NCBI GenBank assembly: GCA_022712815.1
Contig: JAFLJW010000252.1
Span: forward strand, 1-11,660
DNA: 11,660 nt
Direction: 5' to 3'
DNA from: Pseudodesulfovibrio sp.
GTDB taxonomy: Bacteria; Desulfobacterota; Desulfovibrionia; Desulfovibrionales; Desulfovibrionaceae
Part shown: positions 7,362 through 11,660 of the stretch, piece by piece
How the letters are laid out: every line of letters starts with the position of its first letter
Position numbering within the stretch: the stretch's first letter is position 1
Translations under genes and position numbers: made by a program
Notes under the pieces: model-generated
What the model saw: only the letters and a program-made list of their open reading frames with translations
What the model was told of the DNA's origin: nothing
The model's database searches: none

Positions 7362-7385
7362 CTGTGGCGTTTTGGCGATCCACAG
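7362..7385. promoter_or_regulatory. Inverted repeat, candidate activator (enhancer) site 2
   Basis: CTGTGG-N12-CCACAG has perfect 6-bp arms and is centred 23 bp from the neighbouring repeat at 7341-7360, roughly two helical turns. Its arms differ from those of the first repeat, so the two need not bind the same protein. Confidence 0.4.
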
Positions 7386-7460
7386 GCAAGGAATCTTCTG
7401 CTAAACCCTTATTTTTCGGTGAGTTAAAGAGGGGTGTGTCATTGTGATACGAAAAGAGGG

Positions 7461-7493
7461 CCATTGGGTCAAAAAAATACGGAACCCAATTGG
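7461..7493 (-). terminator. Inverted repeat after the response regulator gene (possible terminator)
   Basis: ATTGGGT (7463-7469) and ACCCAAT (7484-7490) pair, extending to CC/GG with one bulged base. The loop contains a run of seven T on the minus strand. It starts 7 nt after the response regulator stop. The T-run lies in the loop rather than after the stem, so it is not a standard terminator; a binding site for the adh region is an alternative. Between this and the repeat at 7362-7385 I see only a weak 15-bp near-palindrome at 7436-7450. Confidence 0.3.
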
Positions 7494-7499
7494 AGCCTT

Positions 7500-8840
7500 T
7501 TACAGAGAATATTTTTGAATTTTTCTGTAGAGTGTTTTTCGCCCAATCCCCAATATTTCAGAGGCTTTACACTTATTTCCATTGTAAACGGCAAGAATGT
7601 TTTTGATATGTTCGCGTTCCATGGATTCAAGAGACATGGGCGGGGCAGCGGCTTTGTCGGTCCCGTTGGTTGCGGTCAATTCCTTGGGCAACGTTGATTC
7701 CGTGATAATGCCGTTGTCGGATAATATAAGGGCGCGTTCCAGGACATTGCGCAACTCACGGACATTTCCCGGCCAGTCATACCGCAGCATCAACTGCATT
7801 GTTTTTTCAGGTATGACACACTGCCGCTGGTTGGTGTTCAACCGGTTCAAGAAGTGTTCCGCCAGCAGGGGCAGGTCCTCCTTGCGCTTCATGAGCCTTG
7901 GTATATGGATATTGAAGACGTTGATGCGATGAAAAAGGGCTTCATTGAACTGTCCGTCTTCCACAGCCTTGGTCAGGTTGCGATTGGTGGCGAAAAGAAA
8001 TCGTACATCCGCCCTGCGCTCCTCGCTTTCCCCCATCCGCCGGAACGCCTTGGTTTCCAGCACGCGTAACAAGGATGCCTGGACATCTTTTGACAAGTCA
8101 CCGATTTCGTCCAGGAACAATGTCCCGGTGTGTGCCAGTGAGATAAGTCCTTCTCTGGCTTCGGATGCTCCGGTAAACGCCCCCTTCTTGTGTCCGAACA
8201 ATTCCGAGTGCACCAATTCCCGCTGGAGCATGGCGCAATTCTTGATGATCAGCGGTTGAGACGCACGACTGCTTGTCATGTGGATGGAGCGGGCCACCAC
8301 ATCTTTCCCCGCACCGCTCTCACCGGTAATAAGTACGGGTACTTCCGATGATTTGAGCCTGTCGATGAGATACTTGATGTGCTTGATTGGCTCGGATTTG
8401 CCGATGATTATCTTGTTGTCGCTGTTTGACCGCTGGGTGTGGCGCAGGCTCCTGTTCTCCCGCTGAAGGCAAACGCGCTGATACGCCCGGTCAAGGACCA
8501 ATTCCAACTTGTCCAATTTGAATGGTTTGGTTATATAATCGTACACCCCCAGGCGCATGGCCTTCACTGCGTTATCAATGTCGCCGTGTCCTGTAATGAG
8601 TATTATTTCCACATCCCGAACCTGTCCCTTGAACTCGGCATAGAGGTCCAGGCCGTTTGCGTCCGGGAGTCTGATGTCCAGAATGATAACATCGTATGCA
8701 TGCTTTTTCAGAAGTTTTCGTGCTTCTCTGGCGCATGTGGCGGTGTGAATGAATCGTTCGTCAGACTCCAGTTCTTTTTTCAGGAGCTTGAGGATGCTTT
8801 CCTCATCATCAACAATGAGGACTTTATATGGCGTGTGCAT
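7500..8840 (-). CDS. Sigma-54-dependent response regulator, NtrC family
   Basis: This 446-residue activator has the full three-part layout. The receiver domain (about 5-120) has the acidic pair D11-D12, phospho-acceptor D55, T83 and K105. The AAA+ domain (about 145-385) has Walker A GESGAGKD at 173-180, the sigma-54 contact loop GAFTGA at 220-225, Walker B LFLDE at 241-245 and arginines near 305. A Fis-type helix-turn-helix occupies about 423-444 (KASEILGIGRKTLYRK). It should be phosphorylated by the kinase encoded just upstream and activate RpoN promoters. The best target is the sigma-54 promoter at 7262-7277 in front of adh. The gene begins 5 nt after the kinase stop, with only a weak AAGG as ribosome site, so translational coupling is likely. 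The resemblance to the regulator near flx-hdr in D. vulgaris is from memory. Confidence 0.95.
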   Translation of the reverse strand: MHTPYKVLIVDDEESILKLLKKELESDERFIHTATCAREARKLLKKHAYDVIILDIRLPDANGLDLYAEFKGQVRDVEIILITGHGDIDNAVKAMRLGVYDYITKPFKLDKLELVLDRAYQRVCLQRENRSLRHTQRSNSDNKIIIGKSEPIKHIKYLIDRLKSSEVPVLITGESGAGKDVVARSIHMTSSRASQPLIIKNCAMLQRELVHSELFGHKKGAFTGASEAREGLISLAHTGTLFLDEIGDLSKDVQASLLRVLETKAFRRMGESEERRADVRFLFATNRNLTKAVEDGQFNEALFHRINVFNIHIPRLMKRKEDLPLLAEHFLNRLNTNQRQCVIPEKTMQLMLRYDWPGNVRELRNVLERALILSDNGIITESTLPKELTATNGTDKAAAPPMSLESMEREHIKNILAVYNGNKCKASEILGIGRKTLYRKIQKYSL

Positions 8841-8845
8841 GGGAA

Positions 8846-10042
8846 TTAGCCTTGTCGGGTTGGAAGGATGACAATGAACCGTGAACCTAGGCCAACCTCA
8901 CTCATCACCCTGATCTCTCCATGATGTTCCTTGACTATGTTATAGCAAGTGGACAATCCGATCCCGATACCTTTGCCCACGGGTTTGGTCGTGAAGAACG
9001 GGTCGAATAGTCTGTCATGGATGTCCGGGGAAATACCGCAGCCGGTGTCGGCCACTTCAAAAACGATTTTGTCTTCATTCATCAGATATGATCTGATGGA
9101 AATCGTGCCCTGCTGCTCTGCAAGGGAGTCGGTCGCATTGGTCAGCAGGTTGAGTATGACTTGTTTCAGTTGAGGCTCATTTGCGTTGATGATCGGCAGA
9201 CTCTCGTCGAGATCAACGCTCAGTGTCATGTTTTTCACCTGTTTCAAGTGGTAGCCGAGAAGTTTGATGGTTTCCCTGATGACGGTGTTCAGATTGACAA
9301 TACCGCAGACAGATGATTTTGGATGCCCGAAAGTGAGCAGGCCTTGAACGATTTCCTGGCAGCGGTGACATTCCTTGTGGATGGTTTTGGTGTATTCTTC
9401 GAAATCCTTGACAAGAGGCTCCGGGAGCTTGCCCTTGAGTTTGGCGACCTTGCGCTGGATACCTTCCGCATAACCGGAAATAGCCATGAGGGGATTGTTG
9501 ATCTCATGGGCTACACCTGTGGCCAGGGTGCCCACGGTGGCCAGTTTCTCAGCCTGATAATACTTGGCCTGATACTCCTTTTCAAGAGTGACATCGCGTT
9601 TGAAGATCAATATGCGATCTTCAGGGAGATCAAGACTTTTGAGCGGTGAGGCAATCATTTCAAACTGCCGTTTGCGGTTGTTGATTGTAAAGACTGCGGT
9701 CTCCTTGCACACTGTATTGGTGGACAAAGAGCGGAAGGCAGGACATTCCGGGCAAGGGGTCTTGGAGTTGCGGAATAGTTTATAGCAGTATTCGCCTTCT
9801 GCATTCTCTTCATCAAAAAGTTCGTTAAAAACATGATTGACCGAAATAATGCGCAGATCCTCTGAGAGCACCATCATGACATCGGTAATGCCATCCAGAA
9901 TAGCCGCGATTTCCCTGCGCTGACTTTCGGACTTCTTGTTGGAGGCTCTTAGTTTTTCGATGGAAGATTGCAGTTCCTGAAAGAAGCCGAGCTTTGAATG
10001 CTCAATGCCGATGAGATCGTCCAGAGAAGTGAATGGACTCAT
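8846..10042 (-). CDS. Cytoplasmic PAS-domain sensor histidine kinase with Cys motif
   Basis: This 398-residue kinase has no membrane segment or signal peptide, so it senses an internal signal. In order it has a charged coiled-coil-like stretch (about 15-45), a PAS domain (about 45-155), a HisKA helix with phospho-accepting H179 in GVAHEINNPL, and a HATPase domain (N box N302 in NLLTNATDS, G1 DTGCGI 332-337, F box FDPFFTTK, G2 GKGIGIGLS 357-365). The PAS domain carries C86, C97 and C100 (CYKLFRNSKTPCPECP), a pattern seen in many deltaproteobacterial PAS proteins that might bind metal or respond to redox. The ATG overlaps the stop of the upstream ErcA-like gene (TAATG), with GAGGAGG at 10056-10050 placed 7 nt upstream. 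Coupling to that gene suggests the two proteins work together. Its partner regulator is encoded directly downstream. Confidence 0.94.
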   Translation of the reverse strand: MSPFTSLDDLIGIEHSKLGFFQELQSSIEKLRASNKKSESQRREIAAILDGITDVMMVLSEDLRIISVNHVFNELFDEENAEGEYCYKLFRNSKTPCPECPAFRSLSTNTVCKETAVFTINNRKRQFEMIASPLKSLDLPEDRILIFKRDVTLEKEYQAKYYQAEKLATVGTLATGVAHEINNPLMAISGYAEGIQRKVAKLKGKLPEPLVKDFEEYTKTIHKECHRCQEIVQGLLTFGHPKSSVCGIVNLNTVIRETIKLLGYHLKQVKNMTLSVDLDESLPIINANEPQLKQVILNLLTNATDSLAEQQGTISIRSYLMNEDKIVFEVADTGCGISPDIHDRLFDPFFTTKPVGKGIGIGLSTCYNIVKEHHGEIRVMSEVGLGSRFIVILPTRQG

Positions 10043-11184
10043 TACCAGGCCTCCTCACAAATGTTCATGAGATCCTGCCAGTTCGCAGGCCTTGGGTTGG
10101 TGAGATGACAGACATCGCGAGTCGCGATCTTGCATATTTTTTCCAGCGAGGCCTTGTGAGGAACTATCTTGTGCAGTTTGGTGTTTAGCCCAAATTCCGC
10201 GAATAGTTTTTCCAGAGTGTTTATGCCGAGTTCGGCAGCCTGGATGTCCGGACAGACACGAGGGCCGGAAATGTACCTACCGATAGTGCCCATTTTTTCA
10301 ATACATGATGGCAGGTTATATCGCATAACCGAAGGCAGAAGGATGGGATGCACCCAACCATGAAGGACGTCACAAACACCCCCCAGGGAATGGGCCAGGG
10401 CGTGAAGCGTACCGAGGCTTGCATTACTGAATGACATGCCCGCCGCAGTGCTGGCGATGGAAAGATTTTCAAGAGCCTTGCTGTCCCCGTCTTCCGCAGC
10501 GGGTTTGATATTCTTGATAATGAGTTCTATGGCTTTTAAGGCATTCATTTCCGTGAAGGGCGAGGCAAGCTTCGAGACATAGGACTCGACGGCATGGGAA
10601 AGGGCATCGATCGCCGAAGCCAGGGTGAGGTCCCTCCCCTGAGTGGTCAATATATGAGGATCAATGATGGAGATATTCGGAACCAGTGAGCGACTGATGA
10701 TGGACATTTTAACTTCGCGCTCCACATCGGTAATAATGCAGAACTGGGAAATATCCGAACTACTGCCTGCGGTGCTTGGAATCAGGATCATCGGAGGAAG
10801 GGGGCGCATGATGCGGTTGGCTCCCTCGTAGTCGCGAATTTTTCCACCGTTGCCGACAATGATGCCGATACCCTTGGCCGCATCCATGGGACTGCCGCCC
10901 CCGAGGGCAACAATGACGTCACACCGTTCTTCAAGGTAAATCTCTGCGCCTCGGTGTACCTGTTTGTCGCGAGGGTTTGACTTTACATCGTTGAAATACA
11001 CGCAATCCAGCTTTTCCGTACGAAGAATGCCTTTGACCATGTCCACCCAGCCTGCATCCTCAAGGCCTTGATCGCTGACGAAAAAAATTCGTTGAGCACC
11101 AACTCTCCTGGCGCATTGGGCCAAATGAGTGATGGCACCATCTCCGAAAATAATGTCCGGTATAGCGAATTTGGTGTTGAGCAC
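10042..11184 (-). CDS. ercA: ErcA-like regulatory iron-containing alcohol dehydrogenase
   Basis: This 380-residue Fe-ADH family protein is a paralogue of the enzyme at 6001-7182 but is co-transcribed with a sensor kinase and regulator. That setting, and phrases such as VSDQGLEDAGW and ALGGGSPMDAAKGIGI, match ErcA, an Fe-ADH that takes part in ethanol-oxidation control in Pseudomonas aeruginosa. The NAD motif GGGSPMD is at 95-101. The four metal ligands are kept: D193, H197, H261 and H275. However, the usual PHG(E/V)xNAILLP reads LHGWVHPILLP (274-284), so the active site is altered and has an extra histidine (H279). It may sense alcohol or aldehyde rather than serve bulk metabolism; this is inference. 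The start is GTG at 11184, with AAGGAG at 11199-11194 placed 9 nt upstream. A closer ATG (11190) is in another frame. An ordinary alcohol dehydrogenase remains possible. Confidence 0.82.
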   Translation of the reverse strand: MLNTKFAIPDIIFGDGAITHLAQCARRVGAQRIFFVSDQGLEDAGWVDMVKGILRTEKLDCVYFNDVKSNPRDKQVHRGAEIYLEERCDVIVALGGGSPMDAAKGIGIIVGNGGKIRDYEGANRIMRPLPPMILIPSTAGSSSDISQFCIITDVEREVKMSIISRSLVPNISIIDPHILTTQGRDLTLASAIDALSHAVESYVSKLASPFTEMNALKAIELIIKNIKPAAEDGDSKALENLSIASTAAGMSFSNASLGTLHALAHSLGGVCDVLHGWVHPILLPSVMRYNLPSCIEKMGTIGRYISGPRVCPDIQAAELGINTLEKLFAEFGLNTKLHKIVPHKASLEKICKIATRDVCHLTNPRPANWQDLMNICEEAW

Positions 11185-11660
11185 GGAACATCTCTCCTTT
11201 TAAGGTCAAGAATTCTTGGGTATTCAAATGAAATCCTGACACGGGGTGGGCTTGGTCACCGCTTGGATACGATTGCTTTATTTCATCAACAATATGGCGT
11301 TACTTATCTTGCCAGAAAGGTCTTCGTCTAAACCAAAAGTCTTACTGCATTGGGCCAGCACTGAGGTACCTCTCAAAACAGATCCAAACTCATCCGCAAC
11401 TTAAGTCTCGAATTGATTCATATTCACATGTTGGTGGAGGTGTGGTCTGTGGTCAGGAAGTTGCTTTCCTCGGCACCCTCATGGTGACTGAGCGATAAGA
11501 ATTACCGCATATGAGTGTGCATTTCAAGCTACAACTTCCCTTTTAAAGCTTATCTACAAAACGTTATATCTTTTTTATATTTTCCGCCACAGTTTTTTGA
11601 AGAGTTGACCAGTAGCACATCGTATGACCGCCCCTACTAACACATGCTTTAACCGATAGC
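11185..11660. other. Gene-free region upstream of the regulatory operon
   Basis: I see no supported coding frame on either strand. The region should hold the promoter of the ercA-kinase-regulator operon, but I found neither a sigma-54 match nor a good sigma-70 pair. Visible structures are a 10-bp palindrome GAGGTACCTC (11363-11372), a tandem 7-mer TGTGGTC (11441-11454), a short inverted repeat around 11455-11470 and an AT-rich block at about 11540-11583. The 11-base stretch CTCCTTTTAAG (11194-11204), which contains the ercA ribosome site, is identical to that before adh (7190-7200). Confidence 0.5.

Noticed and set aside
7436..7450. GTGTCATTGTGATAC as a Crp/Fnr or Rex site
   Set aside because: Only a near-palindrome with one mismatch and no fit to the consensus of those regulators.
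11068..11331. Small plus-strand frame reaching into the upstream region
   Set aside because: It starts inside the ErcA-like gene, has no clear ribosome site and no recognisable features.
11499..11527. Sigma-70-like promoter (TTGAAA on the minus strand) for the regulatory operon
   Set aside because: The -35 is fair, but no acceptable -10 hexamer lies at 16-18 bp, and it is over 300 bases from the start codon.

Overview
The window looks like part of a chromosome from a sulfate-reducing bacterium of the Desulfovibrio/Pseudodesulfovibrio type. The basis is gene content: an iron-containing alcohol dehydrogenase next to hdrCBA and flxDCB, which is the arrangement described for the FlxABCD-HdrABC system of Desulfovibrio vulgaris. 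The genus is an inference; no rRNA or other phylogenetic marker is present. Every gene I can support lies on the minus strand, so transcription runs from high to low coordinates. No tRNA, rRNA, CRISPR array, insertion sequence or phage gene was seen.

Right part (about 7500-11184): three tightly packed regulatory genes. In order they are an ErcA-like Fe-alcohol dehydrogenase (11184-10042), a cytoplasmic PAS histidine kinase with a Cys-rich motif (10042-8846) and an NtrC-type sigma-54-activating response regulator (8840-7500). The first two overlap as TAATG and the next gap is 5 nt, so this is one operon. A gene-free leader of about 475 bases (11185-11660) precedes it; I found no convincing promoter there.

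Middle (7183-7499): a 317-base regulatory region. It holds a near-perfect sigma-54 promoter (7262-7277, minus) reading into the alcohol dehydrogenase gene. Upstream are two inverted repeats centred near -100 and -123, where enhancer sites of NtrC-type activators usually lie, and a 14-bp perfect palindrome near -45. A hairpin lies in the predicted 5' leader.

Left part (1-7182): adh, a 192-base gap with a strong GC-rich hairpin, then hdrC, hdrB, hdrA, flxD, flxC and flxB, all overlapping or separated by 24 nt or less. flxB runs off the left edge, and flxA is expected beyond it.

How the genes fit together (inference from family knowledge): the alcohol dehydrogenase interconverts ethanol and acetaldehyde with NAD(H). 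Flx-Hdr is thought to oxidise NADH by flavin-based electron bifurcation, reducing ferredoxin and a thiol-disulfide partner such as DsrC, or to run in reverse during ethanol formation. The ErcA-like protein, kinase and regulator probably sense alcohol or redox state and switch on the adh-hdr-flx operon through the sigma-54 promoter between the two gene blocks.
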